From Campylobacterota bacterium (GTDB lineage Bacteria > Campylobacterota > Campylobacteria > Campylobacterales > Sulfurovaceae), in NCBI GenBank assembly GCA_030595845.1, contig JAUVCL010000050.1, positions 1 to 12,870 on the forward strand: DNA of 12,870 bases. The letters run 5' to 3'. The notes under the pieces were generated by a model. The model saw nothing but the letters and a program-made list of their open reading frames with translations, was not told the DNA's origin and did no database searches. Numbering within the stretch: position 1 is the stretch's first letter; each line of letters begins with the position of its first letter. Shown piece by piece: positions 1 to 7,642 of the stretch. The position numbers were made by a program, and so were the translations under genes.

Positions 1-152
1 TGAAAAAGCAAGAAACACTTTTAAATTCTAATGCTAACTCTTGTAATATCAATACCCTTAGATCTGCAAACAGAATGGTTGTAGGTGGATATAATGGCGA
101 TAATGAAGATATTTTAGATGTACCTACTTTTCTAAGAAAGCAAATGGACTAG
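1..152 (+). CDS. ftsZ: FtsZ, C-terminal end (partial)
   Basis: This is the last 49 codons of an open frame that enters from the left edge and stops with TAG at 150-152. It ends in DVPTFLRKQMD, which matches the conserved FtsZ C-terminal peptide (hydrophobic-P-x-F-[LM]-R-K/R-Q) that binds FtsA and other membrane tethers. Just before it lies LRSANRMVVGGYNGDNEDIL, which reads like the variable linker joining the tubulin-like GTPase body to this peptide. FtsZ polymerises at mid-cell to form the division ring. The GTPase domain lies outside the window, so the call rests on the tail alone, but the tail is distinctive. The gene is followed by a good hairpin terminator at 205-231. Confidence 0.85.
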   Translation, partial: KKQETLLNSNANSCNINTLRSANRMVVGGYNGDNEDILDVPTFLRKQMD

Positions 153-204
153 AAAGCAAATCGATTAAAAAAGGAAATTGTCTAAAAACTTTTCCTTCCC
201 TTTT

Positions 205-231
205 AAAAGAGAGTTCTTCCACTCTCTTTTT
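205..231. terminator. Bidirectional intrinsic terminator between convergent genes
   Basis: A perfect 10-bp inverted repeat, AAAAGAGAGT (205-214) and ACTCTCTTTT (221-230), encloses a 6-nt loop. A-rich and T-rich ends give a U-tract on both strands. It lies between the ftsZ stop and the stop of the convergent cytochrome-like gene, so it probably ends both transcripts. Nothing else was recognised in 153-270. Confidence 0.8.
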
Positions 232-270
232 GTAAATACTTATCCCCCCTAACCTTTTATCCATCATGCA

Positions 271-1947
271 TCAAGGTCTGACTATCAGATTTTTTATACC
301 TGTCTTCAATCCTTCTTTTATCTCTTTATAAACATTTTCCATCGCTTTAACATTAGCTTCTCTTCCATAAATAAAACGCTGTTCGTCCACGATCACTTTA
401 TAGGCTTTATTAAGCTTTAAAGCACGCTTTTTAGAGGGAAACAGCAATAGTGATATATCATCATGTAAGGCATCTTTCATAGACTCTTTTATACTTCCAT
501 TACTATCGAAGAATATTTCTTTTACCTCATCATTATTTCTAAATTCATTACCTGAGTGATTGTTATGTAAATAAAAGCTGTACTCATACTCTTTTCCATA
601 CTTTTTATATGCTACCTTTGGTTCGTTAATACCCTTCAACCTTTTTTGACTCCAATGGTTCCAGCCATAATCATTTTGATCTTTGTCAACACCTTCAAAC
701 TTACGTGCAAAGGCAAAGGTAGAATCTGTCGTAGCCCCAAGGTGTGAATGACAGCCCATACAGGATAGGGTCTCTTCATGTGTTTGAGGTCTGAGACTCC
801 CTGCTTTGTCTTCTATGAACCCCTGATACCTCCAACCGATCTCATTACGTAATCCCTCTTCATAGTTCCCTCTAAAAAGTGCGACCTTTGTCTGAGAACT
901 GTCAAGTGCTTGTGACTCCCACAATTCTGACTGAGCAGCTCTTTGAATCTCACCATAGCTTTTCCAGGTAGTTTTTTTAGCATAACGAAGTTCTTTCATT
1001 CTTGCAGACAGAGCAATTTGATCTTTCTTTTCATCCCAGTCTAAATATCTGACAGAGTGTAAAAATTCCGTATTTTCTGGGAAAAGTCCTGGAGCCAAAT
1101 GTACTTTTTTTTCTTTCAAATACAACCTTGCCAATCCGACATAAGATTTTACTTGGGGTGAAACAGTATTGGATGTATCTACGATCCCGTTGGCATTAAT
1201 GTCAACACCATAAAGCCTTTCATCCACAGCAAGATCAAATGTTATCTCTTTTTGTTTTACCAATGCTTCTACAATTGCAAGGTTAAGTCTATAGACCTCT
1301 TTGTCAAATGTCTTATTCTCATCTTGTGTGAAAAGAGTGTCAAGTCTGATCAACACATCATCTGTCGAGCCGTTCGTTGGCCAAAATGTCCCTAAGAACG
1401 GGTAATATCGAAATGCTCTCCATCCTGTGTATCTTCCCTCTTTATCCTGATCAAAGCCTTCATTATCAAAGTTAAAATAACAATCAGGTCTATACCCTTT
1501 CCAAGTGGTAGGAAGTCTTTGTGCTAATAAGATATCTCCCTTAGGAGTAAGGTAATTTGATCTGCGTACATAGTCTAAGATAAAGCTATCACTCATCAAT
1601 CCTACTTCTTTTCTTTTATCTTTAAACAGATTAGTAAAAGGGTTTTTCATTGCTTGCCGAGGAAAGTTATAGACTGCTTGTAAATGACTGTCATTTACAT
1701 AATTAGGTATCTTCCCCTTGGTATGACAGGAGTAACAAGGGTTAAAGACTTTAGCGTCCAATCTATCAGATGTTTTGGTATAACACATTGGCGTAATATA
1801 CGCAGCTCTTGTGTTGATTATCTTCGCATAAGAGATACTGTTTTCATCTTCGAGAGTTTGTATATAAACTTGCTTCTCAACACTGCCTGAGAAAAGTGTA
1901 CTACAGCCTAATGTCAATAATAAAAGTTTTATTTTTATACGAGACAT
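271..1947 (-). CDS. Exported protein with two heme c-binding motifs
   Basis: A 558-residue protein with an N-terminal Sec-type signal (basic SRIKIK, then a hydrophobic stretch to about residue 21). C15 in LTLGCS makes a lipoprotein conceivable, but the lipobox is poor. Two CxxCH motifs are visible, CYSCH at 71-75 and CMGCH at 396-400, so it is probably a periplasmic di-heme c-type cytochrome. The 320 residues between them match no domain I recognise. They include an acidic DINANGIVD segment around 249-257 that looks like a possible calcium loop. The redox partner and substrate are unknown. The gene starts 11 nt after the stop of the upstream PhoX-like gene and is surely cotranscribed with it. 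The ribosome-binding site is weak, so translation may partly depend on the upstream gene. Product naming beyond 'cytochrome c-like' would be a guess. Confidence 0.75.
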   Translation of the reverse strand: MSRIKIKLLLLTLGCSTLFSGSVEKQVYIQTLEDENSISYAKIINTRAAYITPMCYTKTSDRLDAKVFNPCYSCHTKGKIPNYVNDSHLQAVYNFPRQAMKNPFTNLFKDKRKEVGLMSDSFILDYVRRSNYLTPKGDILLAQRLPTTWKGYRPDCYFNFDNEGFDQDKEGRYTGWRAFRYYPFLGTFWPTNGSTDDVLIRLDTLFTQDENKTFDKEVYRLNLAIVEALVKQKEITFDLAVDERLYGVDINANGIVDTSNTVSPQVKSYVGLARLYLKEKKVHLAPGLFPENTEFLHSVRYLDWDEKKDQIALSARMKELRYAKKTTWKSYGEIQRAAQSELWESQALDSSQTKVALFRGNYEEGLRNEIGWRYQGFIEDKAGSLRPQTHEETLSCMGCHSHLGATTDSTFAFARKFEGVDKDQNDYGWNHWSQKRLKGINEPKVAYKKYGKEYEYSFYLHNNHSGNEFRNNDEVKEIFFDSNGSIKESMKDALHDDISLLLFPSKKRALKLNKAYKVIVDEQRFIYGREANVKAMENVYKEIKEGLKTGIKNLIVRP

Positions 1948-1958
1948 ACCGGTAGTCT

Positions 1959-3836
1959 TTACTTAAATATATCAGATGGCAATCCGTCAAAATATCCGAT
2001 GCTTGCTTTAAGTTGTTCCTCTGTCGCACTTTCTATAAGCCTGGCATTAAACAAAGAGCCATCTAACGCTTCAGGGTTATCTTGAAAAGGATGCTGTATA
2101 TTCATAAGTAAAATACCTTTTTCATTTATAGCTGCTGTGTCTACCCCTGTCACTTCTGCCCCAATAGGTAATGAAGCAATCCGTGTTAACTTTTTTCTTT
2201 GTGTATCATATGCCCAGGTCATGTTGTTGACATGTTTTGTGGTATCTTCAGAAATAAGCAGTGTATTGTGTCCTATATAAGTGATATTATCCGGATTGGA
2301 AATACCATCTGGATGACAGGTCCATTCATCTGCATAAGGTTCATTGACATCCAAAGGCTCTCCAACAACTACCGCTTTCATAGATGTACCACTATAACTA
2401 TGGTCTAAAGTCAATTCATACACTGCACCACAGACATTGGCTTCTAGTCTTATGTCATTTATCGGCTCTTGATCTTTATAGTTATCTTCCATACTTTTTT
2501 TGATCTCAGACATAGAAATATACAGTACGTTTTTATCGGGGTTGTATGTAAGCCCTTCTTCTTTTCTAAATTCTATTGTTGCACCTTTGAGTGCTGCATA
2601 TTTTCTTGTTTCCAAAAATGCTGCGGCTTTCTCCTGCCCTTCTTTAAGTGTAAGGCATTCAAGTGTAGAGTCTTCATACACTTTTGTACCCGTAGCACAG
2701 CTACCATTTTCATCAGGCCTAGAAATTTCAAAGATATCTGTTATTTTCATTTTAGACTTGATCATCGCCTCAATTTCACTGTCTTTTGCATGACCCAGCT
2801 CTATCCAAGAGACATCAAATGCACCGCCATTCTCGGCAGAAATCTGTACGACCTTGGCTGCATACAGTGTTCCTTCCCAGTCTGCTTTGAAAGCTGTGAT
2901 CTTAGTATCTGAAACAAATTTCCATAATCCTTTGGCTGTACCATCATCTGACATATAAACTGTTTTTCCATCCGGCATCATGATTGCCAGTTCTGGTGTG
3001 TATTTACCTGTCACATAGTGTTTGGCAGATTTTGTTGTACCATCAGCTAAAGGTTGTACTTCAACAATATATCCATAATTGTAAGGAGAAAAACTGTCTC
3101 CGTTATAACCGTTGTTCTTATCTATATTTTTATCCCCAAGATAGCTTTGCATAGCATCCACATAAGAACAAAAATAATCTGCTACCCCTTCTACAGTATT
3201 CCCCATACCATCTAAAGCACAGTCTACATAAAAAGGAGAATGCCTGTCTGCAAAAATGGAATTCAATGAATAATCTTCTTCTCCCCCCAAGTGACTTCCA
3301 TACATTGTTTTTGAAGAGGCACAGTTGATGATCGTACCACCTATTGCAGAAAGATCCACAGGCTTCGTATCGACAGCCTTAAAGACACCCTCTTCCACTG
3401 TTACTTCTGTCTGATAAAGCATCCCCGGTCTCTCTTCCATATGTGTAATAAGGTAATGTTTATTTCCTACAGTAATCAGTGAATTCCCATCAGGCATATC
3501 AGAGATATCTTCTTCTCCACCTTTTAAGATAGGCTCATGATTGACATCTGTCATAAGGCCTATCTTCCCAGAGCCTATGGTGTCACCCATGCGTGCCAAC
3601 ACTCTATACTTTAGCGGATAGATACTGCTTGTATTATCATCATAGTTTACAAGCAAAGTTTCTGAGATCCTCATCTTTTGTTTTTCTGCATCATTTTTTG
3701 AAAGTGATACTGAGGAGAAAGAAATACCAGTAACATTTTTTTGAGAAGAGGAAGTGCTGTTAACCCTATTGAGAATGAGGAATAAAAGAAATAACAAGCC
3801 AAGAATCAGGAATATAAAACGTGTCGTACTTTTCAT
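1959..3836 (-). CDS. PhoX/DUF839 family-like exported protein
   Basis: A 625-residue protein with one hydrophobic N-terminal segment (residues 7-23) acting as a signal or anchor. Classical PhoX enzymes are Tat substrates, but no twin-arginine motif is present here. Landmarks of the PhoX/DUF839 beta-propeller are visible: GGTIINCASSKT at 166-177 followed by HLGGEED at 182-188, HPDGISNPDNI at 508-518, LLISEDT at 526-532, and GVDTAAINEKG...MNIQHP at 564-583. PhoX proteins are periplasmic phosphatases using iron and calcium. In the canonical NCAGG...W-x-x-CEE region the residue before EE is usually cysteine; here it is glycine, so phosphatase activity should not be assumed. AAGAAG (3841-3846) lies a few bases before the ATG, and the gene heads a two-gene unit with the di-heme protein. 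It could be a DUF839 member with another role. Confidence 0.75.
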   Translation of the reverse strand: MKSTTRFIFLILGLLFLLFLILNRVNSTSSSQKNVTGISFSSVSLSKNDAEKQKMRISETLLVNYDDNTSSIYPLKYRVLARMGDTIGSGKIGLMTDVNHEPILKGGEEDISDMPDGNSLITVGNKHYLITHMEERPGMLYQTEVTVEEGVFKAVDTKPVDLSAIGGTIINCASSKTMYGSHLGGEEDYSLNSIFADRHSPFYVDCALDGMGNTVEGVADYFCSYVDAMQSYLGDKNIDKNNGYNGDSFSPYNYGYIVEVQPLADGTTKSAKHYVTGKYTPELAIMMPDGKTVYMSDDGTAKGLWKFVSDTKITAFKADWEGTLYAAKVVQISAENGGAFDVSWIELGHAKDSEIEAMIKSKMKITDIFEISRPDENGSCATGTKVYEDSTLECLTLKEGQEKAAAFLETRKYAALKGATIEFRKEEGLTYNPDKNVLYISMSEIKKSMEDNYKDQEPINDIRLEANVCGAVYELTLDHSYSGTSMKAVVVGEPLDVNEPYADEWTCHPDGISNPDNITYIGHNTLLISEDTTKHVNNMTWAYDTQRKKLTRIASLPIGAEVTGVDTAAINEKGILLMNIQHPFQDNPEALDGSLFNARLIESATEEQLKASIGYFDGLPSDIFK

Positions 3837-3962
3837 TAAATCTTCTTTTCCTTTTTATGAGCATTTTACCATAATATCCCCACTTAAAATCACTTCAAAT
3901 ACTATACGCTGTCATTAATAATTTTTAGTTAAAATTAGATAATTTTTTTTTAGGAATAATGT
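3837..3962. promoter_or_regulatory. Divergent promoter region with T9 tract
   Basis: This 126-nt spacer must carry the start signals for both flanking transcripts. For the minus-strand PhoX-like gene, TAAAAT (complement of 3863-3868) or TATTAT (complement of 3871-3876) could serve as a -10 element. For the plus-strand lipoprotein gene, TAAAAT (3930-3935) and GATAAT (3938-3943) are -10 candidates in an AT-rich context without a clear -35, as is usual in Campylobacterota. A run of nine T (3943-3951) separates these from the AGGA ribosome-binding site (3952-3955), which lies 7 nt before the ATG. The -10 assignments are by eye. Confidence 0.45.
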
Positions 3963-4535
3963 ATGAAACATTTAACAAAACTTTCAACCATAGCAGCTGC
4001 TACAGGACTTGGTGCTCTTTTAGCCACAGGAGTGACAGGATGTACACAGCAACAGCAAGAACAACAACAGGCCAAAGGTGCTTTTGTCATCATTGAAGAG
4101 ACAGCCCTGGGGAAATATAAGATCGTAGATGAATTTCCTGCAGAGGAGACACGTATCGTACTTAAAAAACTCGATGGCAGTGAAAATGTTTTGACGCAAG
4201 CTCAACTAGACGCACTCATCAAAGAAGAAGCTGCAAAAGTAGATGCTGGTACTTCAGAACTTACACAAGAGAACCCACAAGCGAGTCAAGGTATGGGGTT
4301 GGGTTCAACAATCATGGCAAGTATGGCGGGTGCAATGCTTGGTGCGTGGATAGGAAATAAACTTTTCGGTAATCAAAATTATCAAAATAACCGTAAAGCA
4401 GGATACAAGTCTCCTTCAACCTACTCTAAAAGTAAAAAAAGTTTTAACAAGCCTAGAAGTACTTCCAGTAAAAAAGGCGGATTCTTTGGGGGTAAAAAAT
4501 CTTCAAGCAGATCCGGTGGATTCTTTGGAGGATAA
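3963..4535 (+). CDS. UPF0323 family lipoprotein
   Basis: A 190-residue lipoprotein. The signal peptide ends in the lipobox VTGC, with C27 the predicted lipidated residue, followed by a glutamine-rich stretch (QQQQEQQQ). The region GAFVIIEET...KIVDEFPAEETRIVLKKLDG...LTQAQLDALI matches the conserved core I recall for UPF0323 lipoproteins such as Cj0371 of Campylobacter and HP0232 of Helicobacter. A glycine-rich hydrophobic stretch (about 110-135, MGLGSTIMASMAGAMLGAWIGNKLFG) may insert into a membrane. The tail is low complexity, rich in Lys, Ser and Gly, with GGFFGG at the very end and a near copy 14 residues before it. The next gene is 3 nt away, and its GGAGG ribosome-binding site lies inside this gene's last codons. 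The same pairing occurs in E. coli as YgiB-YgiC. The family has no settled biochemical function. Confidence 0.85.
   Translation: MKHLTKLSTIAAATGLGALLATGVTGCTQQQQEQQQAKGAFVIIEETALGKYKIVDEFPAEETRIVLKKLDGSENVLTQAQLDALIKEEAAKVDAGTSELTQENPQASQGMGLGSTIMASMAGAMLGAWIGNKLFGNQNYQNNRKAGYKSPSTYSKSKKSFNKPRSTSSKKGGFFGGKKSSSRSGGFFGG
4527..4531 (+). promoter_or_regulatory. Strong ribosome-binding site inside the lipoprotein gene
   Basis: GGAGG lies 7 nt before the ATG at 4539 and is built from the last Gly-Gly codons of the lipoprotein gene. It fixes the start of the ligase gene and suggests translational coupling. Confidence 0.8.
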
Positions 4536-4538
4536 GCA

Positions 4539-5717
4539 ATGTTAAATTTACAAAAAACAACTCCCCTAGATACAGATTACTTGGAATCACTCGGTTTTGT
4601 ATGGCATACAGACAGTGATGAGACATCTTACATTTCAGATGAACTGCTTGTCCTCTCTGAAGCGGAAGCAGAAGCTTATTATGAAGCGACAAATGAACTT
4701 TATGACATGGTTGTTGAATCAGCAGAACATGTTATAGAAAACAACCTTTTCCATGACATCGGCATCCCTTTTAATCTTGTAGACGTCATCAAAGAGTCAT
4801 GGGAAAATGATGTACACTGGCATCTTTACGGACGTTTTGACCTTGCCGGTGGCATCGATGGAAGACCTATAAAACTTTTAGAGTTTAATGCCGATACACC
4901 TACAGCACTCTTTGAAACTGCGATCATCCAATGGGCTATGCTTAAACAAGATGGGCTTGAAGAGTCAAGTCAGTTCAATGCACTCTATGAAGCACTGATT
5001 GACAACTTTAAACGTTTTGTCACACTGGAAGAAGATGTCTCTGCTTTTGAAGAACGTTATGACGGATGGGACTTTCTGTTTACCTCCGTAAAGGGAAATT
5101 CTGAAGAAGAAAATACCGTAAGACTGCTTCAACATATCGCAACAGAGGCGGGCTATCAAACAGAGTTTGCTTACATCGATGATATAGAGTTCTCTGCTGA
5201 AGAAGGCATAAGCTATAACGATAAAAGCTATGAACTTTGGTTTAAACTCATTCCATGGGAAGACATTGCACTCGAAGAGTCAGACTTGGCAATGTTACTG
5301 ACCAACATCATCAAAAATCAAAAAGCCATCATTTTCAACCCGGCATACACCCTGCTCTTTCAAAGCAAAGGATTACTCAAAATACTATGGGATCTCTACC
5401 CAGATCACCCTCTTCTACTCGAAACATCTTTTGAACCGTTAGAAGGACAAAAACAAGTCAAGAAACCTGTATTTGGAAGAGAAGGCGGCTCGGTCAGTAT
5501 CTTAGATGCAGATGGAAATGATCTTGAAAGTGTAGAAGGTGACTATGACAACCACAAAATGGTATACCAAGCCTATACTGAACTGGCAACAGACGCACAA
5601 GGGCTATCTTACCAGGCAGGTGTATTCTATGCTTATGAAGCCTGTGGGCTAGGGTTTAGAAAAGGTGGCAAGATACTCAATAATATATCTAAGTTTGTGG
5701 GACATCTGGTGAAGTAG
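4539..5717 (+). CDS. Glutathionylspermidine synthase-like ATP-grasp ligase
   Basis: A 392-residue cytosolic protein of the YgiC/YjfC/GspS ATP-grasp family. Diagnostic segments are YGRFDLAGGIDGRPIKLLEFNADTPTALFE (about 97-126, the family's R-F-D and E-x-NaDTPT signature), KLIPWEDI, NPAYTLLFQSKGLLKILWDLYPDHP, and VKKPVFGREGGSV near residue 340, which resembles the nucleotide-binding loop. The length fits stand-alone ligases lacking the amidase domain of E. coli Gsp. Members join a carboxylate to an amine with ATP. For YgiC-type proteins the true substrate is not established, so glutathionylspermidine formation should not be assumed. The gene forms an operon with the UPF0323 lipoprotein and corresponds to the Cj0372 position in Campylobacter. 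Its 3' end overlaps the convergent apaH by 29 nt. Confidence 0.88.
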   Translation: MLNLQKTTPLDTDYLESLGFVWHTDSDETSYISDELLVLSEAEAEAYYEATNELYDMVVESAEHVIENNLFHDIGIPFNLVDVIKESWENDVHWHLYGRFDLAGGIDGRPIKLLEFNADTPTALFETAIIQWAMLKQDGLEESSQFNALYEALIDNFKRFVTLEEDVSAFEERYDGWDFLFTSVKGNSEEENTVRLLQHIATEAGYQTEFAYIDDIEFSAEEGISYNDKSYELWFKLIPWEDIALEESDLAMLLTNIIKNQKAIIFNPAYTLLFQSKGLLKILWDLYPDHPLLLETSFEPLEGQKQVKKPVFGREGGSVSILDADGNDLESVEGDYDNHKMVYQAYTELATDAQGLSYQAGVFYAYEACGLGFRKGGKILNNISKFVGHLVK

Positions 5718-6585
5718 GTTTTTTTCCTTCACCCTCCTCTGTTTTTTCATCTTCTTTTTCATTGTCTTCATCTTTCTTACAATCAATAGAAACGATCTCA
5801 ACTTCATCACCATCAATCCGAGCAGCTGTAAGCTCACCACCCCATAAACATCCTGTATCTAAAGACAAAACATGTTCATCTTGATAAAAGCCAAGGGTTG
5901 ACCAATGTCCAAATATAATCTTCAAATCTATATCTTTACGGTTTGAACATTCAAACCATGGCTTCAAACCTTTTTCTCTTAAGAGATCTGTCGGCATACC
6001 TTTCTGATCAAAGTCAAGTCTATGGTCACCATAACAATAACGCATACGGGTAAAAGAGGAAACGATATAACGGTCAATATCTATACAAGACGACTCACGG
6101 TTGAATCTATCTATACCATGTTTAAACATTGCTTTGAGCCAAACTTCAATATCATCACTTTGTAGTTTTTCTTCAATACGTTTAGAATACTTCAATGCCA
6201 TACCCAAATCAAACTCAGGAGAGATACCTGCATGTGCCATACAAAACCCAAGTTTATAGTCCACATGTAGGAACTTTTGTCCTCTGAGCCAATTTATAAG
6301 CGTACTCACATTTGGTGAAGTCAGTATAGGATCTATGGTTGGATTGGACTTTTTGATACCATAATGGGCTGCGATGAGGGTGATGTCATGGTTTCCGAGA
6401 ATAATCTCGACACTGTTTTTGATACTATACAGATACTCAAGTGTTTCAAGTGAACCTTCACCTCTATTTACGAGATCTCCTGCTATCCATAGTTTATCAA
6501 CTTCAGGATCGAAATTTATCTTGCCAAGAAGTTCTTTAAATGATTTATAACACCCTTGTATGTCACCTATTGCCCAGACTGCCAT
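5689..6585 (-). CDS. apaH: Symmetrical bis(5'-nucleosyl)-tetraphosphatase ApaH
   Basis: A 298-residue metallophosphatase that hydrolyses Ap4A and related dinucleoside polyphosphates to two ADP, and in some bacteria removes Np4 caps from RNA. The calcineurin-type motifs are intact: GDIQG at 7-11, GDLVNRG at 36-42, GNHD at 64-67, AHAGISPEF and FGHWSTLG further on, and the ApaH-typical LDTGCLWGGELTA near residue 250. The enzyme normally ends soon after this. Here about 30 extra residues follow, a very acidic Asp/Glu/Lys tail (KKDEDNEKEDEKTEEGEG) ending in a Pro/Ser/Thr-rich stretch. The start codon overlaps the upstream glycosylase stop by 1 nt (TAATG), indicating coupled translation. The 3' end overlaps the convergent ligase gene by 29 nt, so part of the tail is antisense to that gene. 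Confidence 0.95.
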   Translation of the reverse strand: MAVWAIGDIQGCYKSFKELLGKINFDPEVDKLWIAGDLVNRGEGSLETLEYLYSIKNSVEIILGNHDITLIAAHYGIKKSNPTIDPILTSPNVSTLINWLRGQKFLHVDYKLGFCMAHAGISPEFDLGMALKYSKRIEEKLQSDDIEVWLKAMFKHGIDRFNRESSCIDIDRYIVSSFTRMRYCYGDHRLDFDQKGMPTDLLREKGLKPWFECSNRKDIDLKIIFGHWSTLGFYQDEHVLSLDTGCLWGGELTAARIDGDEVEIVSIDCKKDEDNEKEDEKTEEGEGKKPTSPDVPQT

Positions 6586-7064
6586 TACAATTGTTCCTTA
6601 TATATTTTCACTTTATCTTCGATCTTCATTTTAGCATAGGCAGAAGAAGGGGAAGGTAAATAAACTGTTTCTATCTCCAAATGTGCAAAATGTGTTTTAA
6701 ACAATGCTTCCGCCTTTTTACCTGTGAACGCCAATTTTATAATACTTGGATTGGCTTCTAAAAAAGTGTCTAAATCATTCACTTCTTCATCTTCTAAAGA
6801 GCTATCAAGTGAATTCTCTCTACTGCATGCTTTAATCATATCCCAAAGTCCAAACTTAGCCTCTTTGAGTAACCAGATCTTTTGATCACGGTTATTGACA
6901 GGATAGTGTGTTACTGCATGCAGAATTTTCCAAAACTGATTACGTGGATGAGCATAATAAAAGTTATTTTCAAATGATTTAATACTGGGGAAAGAACCCA
7001 GTATCAAGACTTCTGTATCTTTAAATACTATTGGGTTAAAAGGATGTTCTAATTGTTCATTCAT
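6585..7064 (-). CDS. Deoxyinosine/hypoxanthine-type DNA glycosylase (UDG superfamily)
   Basis: A 159-residue protein of the uracil-DNA glycosylase superfamily, closest in motif to the family-6 hypoxanthine-DNA glycosylases. It has VLILGSFPSIKS (19-30) as motif 1, YYAHPRNQFW (36-45) with N42 at the position of the catalytic Asn described for HDG enzymes, and LPSPSSAYAK near the C-terminus as the DNA-intercalating loop. Such enzymes excise deaminated adenine (hypoxanthine) and sometimes uracil, starting base-excision repair. The start is supported by AAAGAG (complement of 7071-7076) 6 nt before the ATG. apaH follows with a 1-nt overlap. Substrate choice (hypoxanthine or uracil) cannot be settled from sequence alone, and a Mug-like role is the alternative. 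Confidence 0.85.
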   Translation of the reverse strand: MNEQLEHPFNPIVFKDTEVLILGSFPSIKSFENNFYYAHPRNQFWKILHAVTHYPVNNRDQKIWLLKEAKFGLWDMIKACSRENSLDSSLEDEEVNDLDTFLEANPSIIKLAFTGKKAEALFKTHFAHLEIETVYLPSPSSAYAKMKIEDKVKIYKEQL

Positions 7065-7077
7065 TGCGTTACTCTTT

Positions 7078-7101
7078 GGTGCGTTGGCAAACGCACCCTA
7101 C
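7078..7101 (+). repeat. 24-nt palindromic repeat, copy A
   Basis: The unit is GGTGCGTTGGCAAACGCACC followed by CTAC. An 8-bp stem (GGTGCGTT/AACGCACC) closes a 4-nt loop. It is identical over 24 nt to copy C. The CTA at 7098-7100 is the TAG stop of the minus-strand DUF4149-like gene. Confidence 0.9.
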
Positions 7102-7577
7102 TTACATGCTTTACGCATGTTTTGGACTATCAATACTATCAACGCTAAAGCAAAAATCTTAGAATTTAATTCTGAACCTTTGTGTGTATTTAAAAAAGCT
7201 ACAGATTCAGTCATAGCTTCACCCTGCGCTTGCATTGCTATAATATCTGGTATATAATACTGAGAAAATAAAAGCCCCGTTGCCAAAACAAAAAATGTTG
7301 CTATTTTAGTTACGGTATCTCTCTCAAACTTTTTAAATTTGTACCCTTCATAGAGCACCACTGCCACGATAAGAATATTCACTACATAAGACAAGCGTAA
7401 AAAACTCTCTGTCATAATCTGTCCTTCTTGAAACTGTGTCAAGAGTTCAGCCCCCACATACAAGTGTGTATTAAACGTTACAGATGTCACTACAATACCT
7501 GCATATAACATAGCACCAAGTACACCTGATAAAAACATAAGATATGTCATCGTTGTCATTTTAAAATATTTATTCAT
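7098..7577 (-). CDS. DUF4149-like integral membrane protein
   Basis: A 159-residue protein with four predicted membrane segments: about 11-32 (YLMFLSGVLGAMLYAGIVV), 62-80 (LSYVVNILIVAVVLYEG), 91-108 (IATFFVLATGLLFSQYYI) and 138-152 (KIFALALIVLIVQNM). The layout, with an early G-x-x-L/M-x-x-G-I-V-V helix, then a LLTQFQEGQIMTESFLRLSY segment, resembles DUF4149/TMEM205-like proteins common next to housekeeping genes in Campylobacterota. No biochemical function is known for that family. AAAGGA (complement of 7587-7592) supports the ATG. The TAG stop is supplied by repeat copy A, and copy B lies in the leader just upstream of the ribosome-binding site. It sits between prmC and the glycosylase in the same transcription direction. 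Confidence 0.65.
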   Translation of the reverse strand: MNKYFKMTTMTYLMFLSGVLGAMLYAGIVVTSVTFNTHLYVGAELLTQFQEGQIMTESFLRLSYVVNILIVAVVLYEGYKFKKFERDTVTKIATFFVLATGLLFSQYYIPDIIAMQAQGEAMTESVAFLNTHKGSELNSKIFALALIVLIVQNMRKACK

Positions 7578-7596
7578 TATTGTTTTCCTTTTACTC

Positions 7597-7620
7597 GTAG
7601 GGTGCGTTTGCTAACGCACC
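7597..7620 (-). repeat. 24-nt palindromic repeat, copy B (inverted)
   Basis: GTAG followed by GGTGCGTTTGCTAACGCACC. Read on the minus strand it matches copies A and C with one difference in the loop. It faces copy C across a 22-nt spacer (7621-7642), so the two can pair as a 24-bp cruciform or hairpin with one mismatch. It lies in the leader of the DUF4149-like gene. Confidence 0.9.
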
Positions 7621-7642
7621 TTTTAATACAATCCACATTCAT

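Noticed and set aside
2469..2912. 147-residue plus-strand frame inside the PhoX-like gene
   Set aside because: It is antisense to a well-supported gene, has Cys/Phe-rich shadow composition and no ribosome-binding site.
5708..5733. Intrinsic terminator for the ligase gene
   Set aside because: The T-run lies in the loop rather than after the stem, and the stem is only 7 bp. It is listed only as an observation.
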